Source: Lentisphaerota bacterium (GTDB lineage: Bacteria; Verrucomicrobiota; Kiritimatiellia; RFP12; JAAYLN01). From it: a DNA stretch of 17,051 bases. The DNA lies in assembly GCA_012514915.1 (NCBI GenBank), contig JAAYZJ010000229.1:1-17051 (forward strand), in the 5' to 3' direction. The stretch's first letter is position 1. Every line of letters begins with the position of its first letter. The translations under genes and the position numbers were made by a program. The notes beneath the pieces are model-generated. The model worked only from the letters and a program-made list of their open reading frames with translations. It did not search any database and was not told where the DNA came from. This document shows, in pieces, positions 1 to 8,294 of the stretch.

Positions 1-611
1 CCCGACGGCGTGCCGCCCACGGCACCGACAAGCAACCCGACCGGCACATCGAGTTCGCGCTGCAACACCACCCCGAAGGCGAACAACAGCGCCGAGAAGT
101 TGCGGTTGGCGGGCGGTTCGGCAGCCTGCCAGGCGGCCTCGCCGCTGCGGATCAACCGGATGGCGGGGTACGACCGCGCGGCCGACGCGGCCAACGCCCT
201 GTCCTGCCCGTACTGGTTCACCGGCATGGCCATGTTGGACTGCCCCGAACCGAGCCACACCTCGCCCACCAGGATATCGTCGAGCCGCCGTTCTTCGCGT
301 TGGCCCTGCGGGTCGACGGCGACGATGGTCATCGGCCGCCCGTTCGTGGAGGCGTCCAGCGGGGCGAGCCGCACGAGCCACCGACCGTCGGCACCGGCGA
401 TGGACTCCCCCTGCCGGCCGGCAAAATCCACGGTGACCCGTGAGCCCGCGCCGGCGGTTCCCCAGATGGGCGCCGGCTGACCGCGCTGCAGCACCATCCG
501 GCTGCTGATCACGGCAGGCAGAACCAAGTCTGCGACGGCCGATCCCGCGGCCAGCATCACGAGAACGGAGGCCATGCCGTGCCCCATCCACATGCTTTTC
601 ACTTTGTGCAT
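1..611 (-). CDS. Sialate O-acetylesterase family protein, secreted (C-terminus beyond window)
   Basis: This is the N-terminal 203 residues of a SASA-family carbohydrate esterase, which removes O-acetyl groups from sialic acids or other acetylated glycans. The reading frame stays open to the left edge, so the gene is partial. The ATG at 611 was chosen because GGAG lies 8 nt upstream and a complete signal peptide follows: lysines at 3 and 5, a hydrophobic stretch, and a signal peptidase I site AVA|D after residue 27. The mature protein begins with the typical family opening (LVLPAVISSRMVLQRG, about 29-44) and a beta-sandwich segment. It then reaches the nucleophile block VWLGSGQSNM at 118-127, with Ser125 as the expected catalytic serine. 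GAVGGTPS at the edge is also typical of the family. The gene lies 104 nt downstream of a nucleoside-hydrolase-like gene and probably shares its transcript. The family call is firm; the substrate is not certain, since many members act on plant xylan or other acetylated sugars. Confidence 0.9.
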   Translation of the reverse strand, partial: MHKVKSMWMGHGMASVLVMLAAGSAVADLVLPAVISSRMVLQRGQPAPIWGTAGAGSRVTVDFAGRQGESIAGADGRWLVRLAPLDASTNGRPMTIVAVDPQGQREERRLDDILVGEVWLGSGQSNMAMPVNQYGQDRALAASAARSYPAIRLIRSGEAAWQAAEPPANRNFSALLFAFGVVLQRELDVPVGLLVGAVGGTPS

Positions 612-715
612 CTCCCTCGCTCCTTCCAGCCGGCAACCGATCGACGCGCTCCGCGACGAGGATCGAAGCCGGCACGGTCTCCTGCATCTCCCATGTGCGC
701 TGCGCAGAACGCCGT

Positions 716-1678
716 TCACGCACCCAACCTCACCCGCCCATGCGGTCCCGGCACGGTCGGCGCCAAAAAACGTGCTTCCAGCCAGTCGTAATACGCTGTC
801 AGATTCTCCCAGGCCAGTGCCACGTCCACCGGCCTGGCCTTCGCGTCCTCAACCGTAAAGCCCAGGTCGTCCACGCGCACTCCCATGCGCGACATCGTCA
901 GATGCGCGCGCGTGACCGCCAGGTAGACGGCGACCGTGTCGAACAGTACGGACGTGTGGGTTTCGGCGTCGTTCTCGCCGTTATGCGGCGACCACATTCG
1001 GTAATTTTCGAGAACGGCACGCAGCAGCGGATCGGCCGACTCGCGGATCCGCGCGTAACGGGCGCCGTCAAGCACGATCATCCCGCACGAGTCCACGGGC
1101 GTGATCGTCAGGCTCCGCCACGGCGCCGCGAAAACCGCCTGGGCAGCCGGGATGTCGCGCTTCACGTTAAACTCCGGAATTTGGCCCGCGCGGAACTCCC
1201 GATTGTTCAGGTTGGTGGCGTGATGCCACGCGAAAGAGCCATGCATGCCGACGAAATGGGTGCGGGGCGCGATGCGAGGCTCGCGTTCGAGCGCGGCCCG
1301 GATGTTCGAAACCGGCCCGATCGCGATCAGGGTGACCGGATGCACGCTCCCCATGACCGTGTCGATGATGGCCCGCACCCCGTCGCGATGCAGCGGTCCT
1401 GGATAGTCGGCCAGGCCGTAGTCCTCCACCCAGGGAAGCTGCCGCTGGCGCGGGCCGTCGCCGGGAAAGGGCACGCCCACCCCCACCGGCACGTCGGTCC
1501 GGCCCGCGACTTCGAGCAGCTTCGCGATCAGCCGCGCGCGGTATTCGGTGTCGCCCGTGTCGGATACCATCAGGACAGGCTTGAGTTCCGGGCACTTGAG
1601 CAACAGGGCCAGTGCCCACGTGTCGTCGATGTCGCCGCCAATATCGGAGTCCAGAATCACGGGTTTCGGCTCGCTCAT
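716..1678 (-). CDS. Nucleoside hydrolase-like protein (inosine-uridine preferring NH fold)
   Basis: A 320-residue protein of the nucleoside hydrolase fold, whose classical members split ribonucleosides into base and ribose. The N-terminal aspartate cluster VILDSDIGGDIDDTWAL (about 7-23) is the calcium-binding signature, with Asp10, Asp12, Asp16, Asp18 and Asp19. Further family blocks are IAIGPVSNI, FVGMHGS, PEFNVKRD and a C-terminal FDTVAVYLA. In classical enzymes the last block reads HDPLAV; here the His before the Asp is Phe, so substrate or efficiency may differ. The ATG at 1678 was preferred over an upstream in-frame start at 1771 because AGGGAA lies 8 nt before it and homology begins there. 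No signal peptide is present, so the product should be cytoplasmic, unlike both neighbours. It sits 103 nt after a secreted DUF4838 protein. It may process imported nucleosides or a related glycoside; the family is well supported and the substrate unknown. Confidence 0.85.
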   Translation of the reverse strand: MSEPKPVILDSDIGGDIDDTWALALLLKCPELKPVLMVSDTGDTEYRARLIAKLLEVAGRTDVPVGVGVPFPGDGPRQRQLPWVEDYGLADYPGPLHRDGVRAIIDTVMGSVHPVTLIAIGPVSNIRAALEREPRIAPRTHFVGMHGSFAWHHATNLNNREFRAGQIPEFNVKRDIPAAQAVFAAPWRSLTITPVDSCGMIVLDGARYARIRESADPLLRAVLENYRMWSPHNGENDAETHTSVLFDTVAVYLAVTRAHLTMSRMGVRVDDLGFTVEDAKARPVDVALAWENLTAYYDWLEARFLAPTVPGPHGRVRLGA

Positions 1679-1781
1679 GATGCGTTCCCTATTGCTTCGC
1701 TCGGCGCCAGTTCGGTCTGGCATGAACCCTGTCAGCTCCGTTTTTTTTCTGACGGGTGGCGGCACCGCCAAGGCACCGGTC

Positions 1782-4247
1782 TCACTTCGCGGCCCGCGGC
1801 GCCCAGAGAAAGCCGCGGCGCAGCATGCCGCCGATCTCGGCGTTGTTCCAGACCCGCACCGTGACCACGTTCGGACCGGCCTTGACCTTGCCGGTCGCGT
1901 CGACCTCCATCTCGAGGCGGCCGCGCCCCGCCCACCACAGGTGCCAGCCGCGGTGCCCGGCGTACTGTCCGTTGATCCAGACCCAGCCTTCGTTGATCAC
2001 GCCGCCGAGATAGAGCTTGAGCGGCTTGCCGACCTGCTGGCGCGGCACATCGACCGTGAACCGGTACCAGCCGTAGCCGTCGTAGTCGTGCCCCTTGTCA
2101 TCCTCCGGCGGATCCTGAGCATCCCAGGTATAGAAGGTGTTCTTCGTCTCCCACGCCTGATCGTCGTGCGACGGCAGGTACCATTCGCCGATCACGCCCT
2201 CGTTGAACCGGTCGCGGCGGAACTTGGCCGCCAGCGGCACGGCGGCGACCCGCGTGCCGGCAGACCCCGAAGTCCGCGCCGCGAGGTTGGTGTAGAGGAT
2301 GGCGCGGCCATTGGTGAAATCGGGCCGCTTCACGTCGCCCATGAAGAACGAGTAAGTCTGGATGAGCTTGAGCTTGTCCGCCTCGCAGCGCAAGGCCTGA
2401 CGGGCCGCCTCGGCGTAGTCGAGGTTCATCTCGGCCTCCTCCATGGCCGCGAACGCCTCGAGGTGGTCGGCGATCAGCGCGAACGCGTCGAACCGCCCGC
2501 GCTGCTTGGGTGTCATGGCGCTTTTCCGCGCCGCCTCGACATGCGCGCGTATCCGCGTGGTGAAGGGAACCGTGTAGATGTGGTTGACCAGCCAGTCTTC
2601 GTGGCAGTGCATCGTCGTGGCGCCCAGCGCGGCTTCGCAGGCATCCCACCAGGCCTGCACGTGAGGCCCGGCCTCGGCCCCGAAGAACGTCGTGTAGAAA
2701 TCCCGCTTGATGGCCGCGACGTCGGCATCGACATCCCACATCAGCTTGCCGCGGACGTAGTAGCTGATCCAGGTCTGCATGAATGCCTTGCGCCCCTCGG
2801 AGCGCAGCCCCTTCATGCCGAGCTGTTTGTAGATTTTCGCATTGATCGCGAAATTCGCCACGTCGCGCTCGGGGACGAACGAACCCAGCAGGAAGCCGGG
2901 GTTGTAGTCGTACATATCCACATGCGGCGTGAGTTTGAGCCATTGCCGCAGGATCGCGATCGTCTCGTTCCGCCGCCAGCAGGACGGATCGTCGCCGGCA
3001 TGCAGCACGCACGACGAGATGGGGGCATAGTTGACCTTGACGTTCGGCGGCAGCGTCACCCCCTGCGGCGGCATCTCGCGCCCGGCGTAGGCCATCGTCG
3101 AGACCCACTTGCCGGGAAATTCCCGGGCCAGCCGGGCGGCGAACCCGAAGAACTCCTCGCTGGTCTGCGGATGGTGGATGTAGGCCGGGTAGTCAAAATT
3201 CTGGTTCAAGGCCCGCGACTCGGGCCGGTGGTCGAACGCGGCACCGTCGGGCGGACTGATCCCGAATCCGTTCGGCGCGACAATCCGCCGGACATTGCTC
3301 GTACCGGTTCCGGCAAACGCCGCCTGCAGATTCTTCACGCTTTCCGCGAACACGTCGGGATTCGACAGATTCAGCATCGTGGTGTTTTCATAGTATTTGA
3401 GGGTCCGATGCCGGCCGACACTCGGCTGACCGTCCTTGCCCAGGGCGTAGAATTCGGGATGGCTCTCGAAGTACTCGTTGGGCGGGAGGAGGTAGGCCAG
3501 GAAGCCATCGCCGCAACCGGGATAGAAGGCCTCGGACGTCCACTTGATCTTGCGCGCCCACTCGTCGTACTGCTGCCGCTCCTCGCGGGTCGATGGAATC
3601 CAGCCGCCGATGCTCACCTGGCGGATCGGGAAGTCGGGACGCGAAAGCAGATCGGTCTCGGGAAACACGACGGTCTGCCGCTCCGGCACCACCTCGCCCC
3701 AGTCGCCGGGGAAATACCAGCGGCAGCCGAGCCGTTCCAGGAATTCGTAGGCCGCATAGAGCGTCCCTTGGTAAGGGCCATCGGAATTGCCGCCGACCAC
3801 GACGAGCTCACCGAGAGTCTTGATGACAAAGCCCTCTTCCTCGAACACGCGCGGATCGCCGACCACCTCCTTGAAACCCGACGGCACCTTGACGCCCTTG
3901 GCGGCTGCCAGCCGGGTGTGCCCGACCGCGATCGTCACCGGCATGCCCGTCTCGTCGGGCTGCCCCTCCGTGACGATGGGCAGCCGGGCGCCGCTCATCT
4001 TCTCCACATACGTCTGGATGGCTTCGGCCGCGCGAAGCCACTTGGACTTCGCGACCGGCGGCACGCGTGCCTTCGGGTTGGCCGGCGGCGGCGGCGCCGG
4101 CGGTTCGGGCGGCACCACGATCACGGCGTTCGGCCTGCCGTTCTGAACCAGGGTCAGGTCGGCGGCGGCCGCCGTCGCACAGGGAACCGCCACCGCCAGC
4201 AATACGAGTGCCGCGCGTGCCCATTGAATCATCGATGCCTGTTTCAT
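1782..4247 (-). CDS. Secreted DUF4838 domain protein, glycoside-hydrolase-like
   Basis: An 821-residue exported protein. The start at 4247 was chosen because AGGAG lies 7 nt upstream and a clear signal peptide follows, with likely cleavage after residue 29 (ATAAAA|D). The ATG two codons earlier sits too close to the AGGAG. A proline-rich linker spans about 46-65. Residues 70-200 resemble the N-terminal accessory domain of alpha-glucuronidases and GH20-type enzymes, with the block AAYEFLERLGCRWYFPGDWG at about 165-184. The centre (roughly 250-560) matches DUF4838, including CVLHAGDDPSCWRRN, YDYNPG and GLRSEGRKAFMQTWISYYV. The last 150 residues form a galactose-binding-like beta-sandwich, with GWYRFTVDVP and WVWINGQYAGHRGWHLWW. 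The protein should act outside the cytoplasm on polysaccharide; no catalytic pair can be assigned from the sequence. It is first in a minus-strand cluster with its own promoter and a structured leader. The domain call is strong; the enzymatic activity is inferred from related architectures. Confidence 0.87.
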   Translation of the reverse strand: MKQASMIQWARAALVLLAVAVPCATAAAADLTLVQNGRPNAVIVVPPEPPAPPPPANPKARVPPVAKSKWLRAAEAIQTYVEKMSGARLPIVTEGQPDETGMPVTIAVGHTRLAAAKGVKVPSGFKEVVGDPRVFEEEGFVIKTLGELVVVGGNSDGPYQGTLYAAYEFLERLGCRWYFPGDWGEVVPERQTVVFPETDLLSRPDFPIRQVSIGGWIPSTREERQQYDEWARKIKWTSEAFYPGCGDGFLAYLLPPNEYFESHPEFYALGKDGQPSVGRHRTLKYYENTTMLNLSNPDVFAESVKNLQAAFAGTGTSNVRRIVAPNGFGISPPDGAAFDHRPESRALNQNFDYPAYIHHPQTSEEFFGFAARLAREFPGKWVSTMAYAGREMPPQGVTLPPNVKVNYAPISSCVLHAGDDPSCWRRNETIAILRQWLKLTPHVDMYDYNPGFLLGSFVPERDVANFAINAKIYKQLGMKGLRSEGRKAFMQTWISYYVRGKLMWDVDADVAAIKRDFYTTFFGAEAGPHVQAWWDACEAALGATTMHCHEDWLVNHIYTVPFTTRIRAHVEAARKSAMTPKQRGRFDAFALIADHLEAFAAMEEAEMNLDYAEAARQALRCEADKLKLIQTYSFFMGDVKRPDFTNGRAILYTNLAARTSGSAGTRVAAVPLAAKFRRDRFNEGVIGEWYLPSHDDQAWETKNTFYTWDAQDPPEDDKGHDYDGYGWYRFTVDVPRQQVGKPLKLYLGGVINEGWVWINGQYAGHRGWHLWWAGRGRLEMEVDATGKVKAGPNVVTVRVWNNAEIGGMLRRGFLWAPRAAK

Positions 4248-4292
4248 GGCCATGCTCCTGCCAAACCCCGCACGCATGGCCGCAGGCCATGC
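4248..4292 (-). promoter_or_regulatory. Structured leader with three interchangeable 8-nt arms next to the RBS
   Basis: Read on the minus strand, the leader of the DUF4838 gene contains GCATGGCC (4292-4285), TGC, GGCCATGC (4281-4274), an 18-nt stretch including the AGGAG (4259-4255 region), then GCATGGCC again (4255-4248) immediately before the ATG. The middle arm is perfectly complementary to both outer arms. It can form a tight hairpin with a 3-nt loop upstream, or pair with the arm between Shine-Dalgarno and start codon. That is the layout of a translational switch. The complementarity is seen directly; regulation is inference. Confidence 0.5.
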
Positions 4293-4321
4293 ACATCCAT
4301 AAAATGAAGTCAACGCGTGGA

Positions 4322-4350
4322 AGTATAGCGATTGCGGCGGACGGCGTCGA
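4322..4350 (-). promoter_or_regulatory. Sigma70-type promoter for the DUF4838 / nucleoside hydrolase / esterase cluster
   Basis: The minus strand shows TCGACG at 4350-4345 (4 of 6 to TTGACA), a 17-nt spacer, and TATACT at 4327-4322 (5 of 6 to TATAAT). The predicted start near 4315 gives a leader of about 68 nt containing the repeated arms. The site lies just past the xseA stop codon at 4360, which supports a new transcription unit here. No terminator hairpin with a T tract is visible between xseA and this promoter. Confidence 0.6.
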
Positions 4351-4359
4351 CCCCCGGCG

Positions 4360-5850
4360 TCACTGGACGACCGAGTCGACCGCGCCTTCCGCCAGGCGCG
4401 TCAGCAGGCGCGTGCCGGGCGGAGCGTCGGCGGCGGACCGGACGACGCGGCCATCGGCCCGCCGCGTGATGCTGTATCCCCGGGCCAGGACGGACAGCGG
4501 ACCGAGCGCCTGCAACTGACGCCCGGCCGCGGCCAGCCGCTGCCGCATCCGCTCGACGTCCAGCCGCGGCCGATCGTGCAGGCGCCGCCCGGCATCCTCG
4601 ATCCGGCGCCGCAGGCGCGGCAGTTCGGAACCCTGGCTGATTTGCAGACGGGCCTGCAGCCGATCCAGCCGCCGGCGCGCCTCGCGCGGCCGCGCGTCGA
4701 GCGCCAGGCGCATCCGGGCCAGCCGCTGGTCGAGCGCCTGGCGGAGGCGCGGCAGATGGCCGGCACGGATGGCGTCGAGCGCCGCCTGCGCGCGCTCGAC
4801 TCGCCGCCGATCCCGCTGCAGCCGGTCGGCCAGGCTCCCCTGGAACCGCATCTCCAGATGGTCGATCCGCTGCCGGAAGCGGTCGACGGCGTGTTCCGGC
4901 TCGCTGAAGACGCGGTTGGCGCGCGCCGCGGCCAGGCGGCCCCGCAGCAGATCGAGCCGGTGCCGCGCATGGCGGTTCATGCGGCGCGACAGTCCATCGA
5001 GCTGGGCGACGAAGTCCTCCTTGCGTCCAATCACCTGCTCGGCCGCCGCCGAGGGGGTCGGGCAGCGGAGGTCGGCCACGAAGTCGCTGATGGTGAAGTC
5101 GATCTCGTGACCGACCGCCGAAATGACCGGAATGCGCGACGCCGCGATGGCGCGGGCGACCACCTCCTCGTTGAACGGCCACAAATCCTCCAGGCTGCCC
5201 CCGCCGCGCGTGACCAGGATGACCTCGCGCCGCGGATGGCCGGGCAGCACGCCGCCCGCCGGATCGCCCACGGCGTTGAGCCGCTCGATCCCCAGAGCGA
5301 TCTCGGCGGCGGCCCCCGCGCCCTGCACGCGGGCGCCGCGGATCAGAATGTCGAGATTGGGGAAGCGGCGGTCGAGCACCTTGAGGATGTCGCGCAGAGC
5401 CGCCCCGCTCGGCGAGGTGACGATGCCGATGCGCCGCGGCAACCGCGGGATCGGCCGCCGGGGCCGGTCGAACAGCCCTTCGTCGGCCAGCTTCTTTTTG
5501 AGCGCCTCGAAGCGGGCCATCAGCTCGCCCTGGCCGGCCCGCTCCATCTTCCGCACCGCAAGCTGGTACTTGCCTTGCGGCGCGTAGACCGTCAGCAGAC
5601 CGAACACCCGGACCGCCATGCCGTCGGCCGGCTCGACATCGAGCGTCGCGGCGACGTTGGCGAAGAGCACCGCGTTGAGCTGCGCCCCGGCGTCCTTGAG
5701 CGTGAAGTAGGTGATGCCGGAGGTCTGCCGACGCACGTTCGAGATTTCGCCCGCGACCCAGACGGCGCCCACATCCTGCTCGAGCTTCTGCCGAATGAGC
5801 TGGGTGAGCTGGGTGACGGTATAGGCCAGCGGCTGTGGCGCGACGCTCAT
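4360..5850 (-). CDS. xseA: Exodeoxyribonuclease VII large subunit
   Basis: A 496-residue XseA, the large subunit of the enzyme that degrades single-stranded DNA into acid-soluble oligonucleotides during repair. An N-terminal OB-fold (about 10-105) carries VWVAGEISNVRRQTSGITYF. The catalytic domain contains IGIVTSPSGAALRDIL (141-156), RGGGSLEDLWPFNEE (215-229), SAVGHEIDFT (244-253) and CPTPSAAAE (263-271). A long arginine-rich helical region follows, typical of the coiled-coil arm that binds the small subunits. Length is close to or slightly above other family members, with a short insertion around 196-207. The ATG is 6 nt after the ymdB stop, and the upstream sequence has only a weak Shine-Dalgarno, so translation is probably coupled to ymdB. 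The small-subunit gene xseB is often next to xseA but is not present in this window. Confidence 0.96.
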   Translation of the reverse strand: MSVAPQPLAYTVTQLTQLIRQKLEQDVGAVWVAGEISNVRRQTSGITYFTLKDAGAQLNAVLFANVAATLDVEPADGMAVRVFGLLTVYAPQGKYQLAVRKMERAGQGELMARFEALKKKLADEGLFDRPRRPIPRLPRRIGIVTSPSGAALRDILKVLDRRFPNLDILIRGARVQGAGAAAEIALGIERLNAVGDPAGGVLPGHPRREVILVTRGGGSLEDLWPFNEEVVARAIAASRIPVISAVGHEIDFTISDFVADLRCPTPSAAAEQVIGRKEDFVAQLDGLSRRMNRHARHRLDLLRGRLAAARANRVFSEPEHAVDRFRQRIDHLEMRFQGSLADRLQRDRRRVERAQAALDAIRAGHLPRLRQALDQRLARMRLALDARPREARRRLDRLQARLQISQGSELPRLRRRIEDAGRRLHDRPRLDVERMRQRLAAAGRQLQALGPLSVLARGYSITRRADGRVVRSAADAPPGTRLLTRLAEGAVDSVVQ

Positions 5851-5856
5851 GGCGGC

Positions 5857-6651
5857 TCAGTCCAGCAAGTGGGCGCCATCGTCGCGCAGACGGATGCGCG
5901 CGATCGAGACGGCCCGCCCCGTGGGCCGGTCGAGATCGATCAGGGCGCCCTCCAGCACGGCGGGCCCCTTGGCGACCTCGAACCGGGCCGGCATGCCGCT
6001 GACGAATTTTCTGAGCACGGGCTCGACCTCACGGCCGATGACCGAGCCGGAGGGGCCCGTCATGCCGAGATCGGTGAGGTAGGCGGTCCCGCGGGGAAGG
6101 AGCTGTTCGTCGCTGGTCTGGACATGGGTGTGCGAACCGACCACGGCCGCCACGCGGCCATCGAGGTGCCAGCCCATCGCGATCTTCTCCGAGGTGGCCT
6201 CGGCATGAAACTCGACCAGCACGGGCGGGCCGGCTGGCATGCGCTTGAGCAGGGCGTCGATGCAGACAAACGGGCAGTCGACCGGAGGGAGAAACACGCG
6301 TCCCAGCAGACTGACCACCGTCAGCGGTCCCAGCGGTGTCTGGACGGTGGTCCAGCCCTGGCCCGGACAGGCGGCGGGCAGGTTGGCGGGGCGCACGATG
6401 CGGCGCTCGCGGGCGACGAGGGCGTCGGTCCCCTTCTGAGTCCAGACGTGGTCGCCGAGCGTCAGGACATCGGCGCCCGCCGCGAACAACTCCTCGGCCA
6501 GGGCCTCGGTGATGCCGCTGCCGGCCGCGGCGTTCTCGGCATTGGCCACGACAGCCTGCACGGCGTTGTCGGCACGCAGGCGCTTGACGGCCTGCTTGAA
6601 GATGCGGCGCCCAGGGCTGCCGACGATGTCTCCGACGATCAGAATCTTCAT
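5857..6651 (-). CDS. ymdB: YmdB-family metallophosphoesterase (TIGR00282)
   Basis: A 264-residue calcineurin-like phosphoesterase of the YmdB family; in Bacillus the protein acts on 2',3'-cyclic nucleotides and affects biofilm and motility decisions. The metal-binding positions are visible: Asp8 in VGDIVG, Glu39-Asn40 in NAEN, Asp67-His68 in TLGDHVW, His149 in VEFHAEAT, and His174/His176 in GSHTHVQT. Position 67 is Asn in the classical GNH motif and Asp here. The C-terminal GMTGPSGSVIG is also characteristic. The ATG at 6651 is preceded by AGGA with 8-nt spacing and starts exactly at the conserved MKILIVGDIVG; the longer upstream open frame is spurious. The gene follows rny after 89 nt and precedes xseA by 6 nt. 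The rny-ymdB order recurs in Firmicutes and is consistent with a linked role in RNA turnover. Confidence 0.94.
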   Translation of the reverse strand: MKILIVGDIVGSPGRRIFKQAVKRLRADNAVQAVVANAENAAAGSGITEALAEELFAAGADVLTLGDHVWTQKGTDALVARERRIVRPANLPAACPGQGWTTVQTPLGPLTVVSLLGRVFLPPVDCPFVCIDALLKRMPAGPPVLVEFHAEATSEKIAMGWHLDGRVAAVVGSHTHVQTSDEQLLPRGTAYLTDLGMTGPSGSVIGREVEPVLRKFVSGMPARFEVAKGPAVLEGALIDLDRPTGRAVSIARIRLRDDGAHLLD

Positions 6652-6740
6652 CCTAATCGTCCTGGAACCGTTGTTGACATGATTGCATGATTGGCCTGAT
6701 TGTTGGGTTTCGCCCGGGACGCCCGCGAAGCTGCGCCACC

Positions 6741-8294
6741 CTAGCGTGCATACTCGACACAGCGCTGCTCGCGGATCACGACCACGCGGATCTGGCCCGG
6801 GTAGCGCATTTGCGCCTCGATCTGCCTGCTGATTTCGCGCGCCAGCAGCATGGCGTCGTTGTCGTTGACCGCTTCGGGATCGACGATCACCCGGACCTCG
6901 CGGCCGGCCTGGATGGCGAAGGTGTTCTTGACGCCCGGGCAGGCGTTGGCGATCGCCTCCAGCTTTTCCAGGCGCTGGACGTAGATCTCGGTGTTCTCGG
7001 AGCGGGCGCCGGGGCGCGAACTGGAAATCGCATCGGCCGCCGAGCACAGCACACCGTAGAGGCTGACCGATTCGACGTCTCCGTGGTGCGACTCGACGGC
7101 ATTGACCACCAGCGGATCCTCGCGGGCGCGCCGGAGCATTTCGGCGCCGATATGGGCGTGGCCGCCCTCGACCTCCTGGCTCGCGCTCTTGCCGATATCG
7201 TGGAACAGGCCGACGCGGCGGGCAATCTGGGTGTCGAGGCCCATCTCGTCGGCCAGGATCCCCATCAGGCGCGACACCTCGAGGGCGTGCTGCAAGACGT
7301 TCTGAGAATAGCTGGTGCGGAACTTCAGACGCCCCAGTTGCCGCAGCAACTCGGTGTCGACATGCTGCTGCCGGGCGGCGTAGGCGGCTTCGCGGCCGGC
7401 CTCCAGGATCGTCTCGTCGAGGTTGGCCTGCGCCTTGGCCACTTCCTCCTCGATGCGGGTCGGATGGATGCGCCCGTCGGCCACCAGGGCCTCCAGCGCC
7501 TGGCGCGCGATCTCGCGCCGCACCGGATCGAAGCCGGATATCACGACGGCCTCCGGGGTGTCGTCGATCAGCAGGGTCATCCCGGTCGCCGCCTCAATGG
7601 CGCGGACGTTGCGGCCCTCGCGCCCGATGATGCGCCCCTTGATCTCCTCGCTCGGCAGGCTGACCGTGCACGTCATGTTGGAACTGGCGTGAGGCGCGGC
7701 ATAGCGCTGAATCGCCAGGGTCACGACTTCGCGGGCCTCGGTCTCGGCGGTCTCGCGGGCCTCCTCCTGCAGGCGCCGCAGCAGGCTGCCGGTTTCGGCG
7801 CGCACCTCGTCCTCGACCTTCTGGCGCAACTCGCGGCGCGCCTCCTCCTGGGTCATCCCCGCCAGCCGCTGCAGGCGCGCCTGCGCCTCGCTCTTCAGCC
7901 GTTCGACCTCCTGGCGCCGCGCGGCCAGTTCCGCGGCCTCCCGCTCCAGTTCCGCCTGCCGCGCGACGGCCGCCTCCTCCTTGGCCTCGACGACCTTGAG
8001 CTTGCGGTCCATGTTCTCCTCGCGCAGCACGAGACGGTCGTCGAAATCCTGCAGCTCCTTGCGCCGCACCTTGGTGGACTGCTCGAACGCCTCGCGCGCC
8101 TGGACGACCTCGGCACGCGCCTGGATCTCGCCCTCGCGGATCCTTGCGGCGGCTTCGGCATCGGCGGCGTCGAGCTTGGCACGCGCCTGCTTCTCGATCG
8201 AATCGGCCTGCCAGCGGCCGAGCAGGGCGCGGACGCCGTAGCCGGCGAGCAGGCCGGCCAGCGAGGCGAGACTTCCCAGCAGAACCGGATTCAA
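6741..8294 (-). CDS. rny: Ribonuclease Y, TTG start overlapping nadK
   Basis: A 517-residue RNase Y, the membrane-anchored endoribonuclease that starts mRNA decay. The layout is canonical: an N-terminal membrane anchor (about 3-26), a long Glu/Arg-rich coiled coil (about 30-195), and a KH domain with GRIIGREGRN (220-229). The HD domain follows, with His336, the His365-Asp366 pair in LFHDIGK, His403/404 and Asp421. The length matches the Bacillus enzyme. The start is a TTG at 8294: it carries AAGGAG 8 nt upstream, the anchor begins directly after it, and no ATG lies near. Its last two bases form part of the nadK stop (TTGA), so the genes overlap by 4 nt and are translationally coupled. Upstream in-frame residues to 8750 are antisense-like shadow of nadK. 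This is the third gene of the aspS operon. Confidence 0.96.
   Translation of the reverse strand: MNPVLLGSLASLAGLLAGYGVRALLGRWQADSIEKQARAKLDAADAEAAARIREGEIQARAEVVQAREAFEQSTKVRRKELQDFDDRLVLREENMDRKLKVVEAKEEAAVARQAELEREAAELAARRQEVERLKSEAQARLQRLAGMTQEEARRELRQKVEDEVRAETGSLLRRLQEEARETAETEAREVVTLAIQRYAAPHASSNMTCTVSLPSEEIKGRIIGREGRNVRAIEAATGMTLLIDDTPEAVVISGFDPVRREIARQALEALVADGRIHPTRIEEEVAKAQANLDETILEAGREAAYAARQQHVDTELLRQLGRLKFRTSYSQNVLQHALEVSRLMGILADEMGLDTQIARRVGLFHDIGKSASQEVEGGHAHIGAEMLRRAREDPLVVNAVESHHGDVESVSLYGVLCSAADAISSSRPGARSENTEIYVQRLEKLEAIANACPGVKNTFAIQAGREVRVIVDPEAVNDNDAMLLAREISRQIEAQMRYPGQIRVVVIREQRCVEYAR

Noticed and set aside
1740..1784. T8 run plus GGCGG-CCGCC palindrome between DUF4838 gene and nucleoside hydrolase as a terminator
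   Set aside because: For leftward transcription the run is read as A residues, so it is not an intrinsic terminator for this cluster; no rightward gene ends here.
1548..4307. A 919-codon plus-strand open frame opposite the DUF4838 gene
   Set aside because: It is a GC-driven antisense shadow: Arg/Gly/Pro/His-rich, no known motifs, and the opposite strand has signal peptide, RBS and domain matches.
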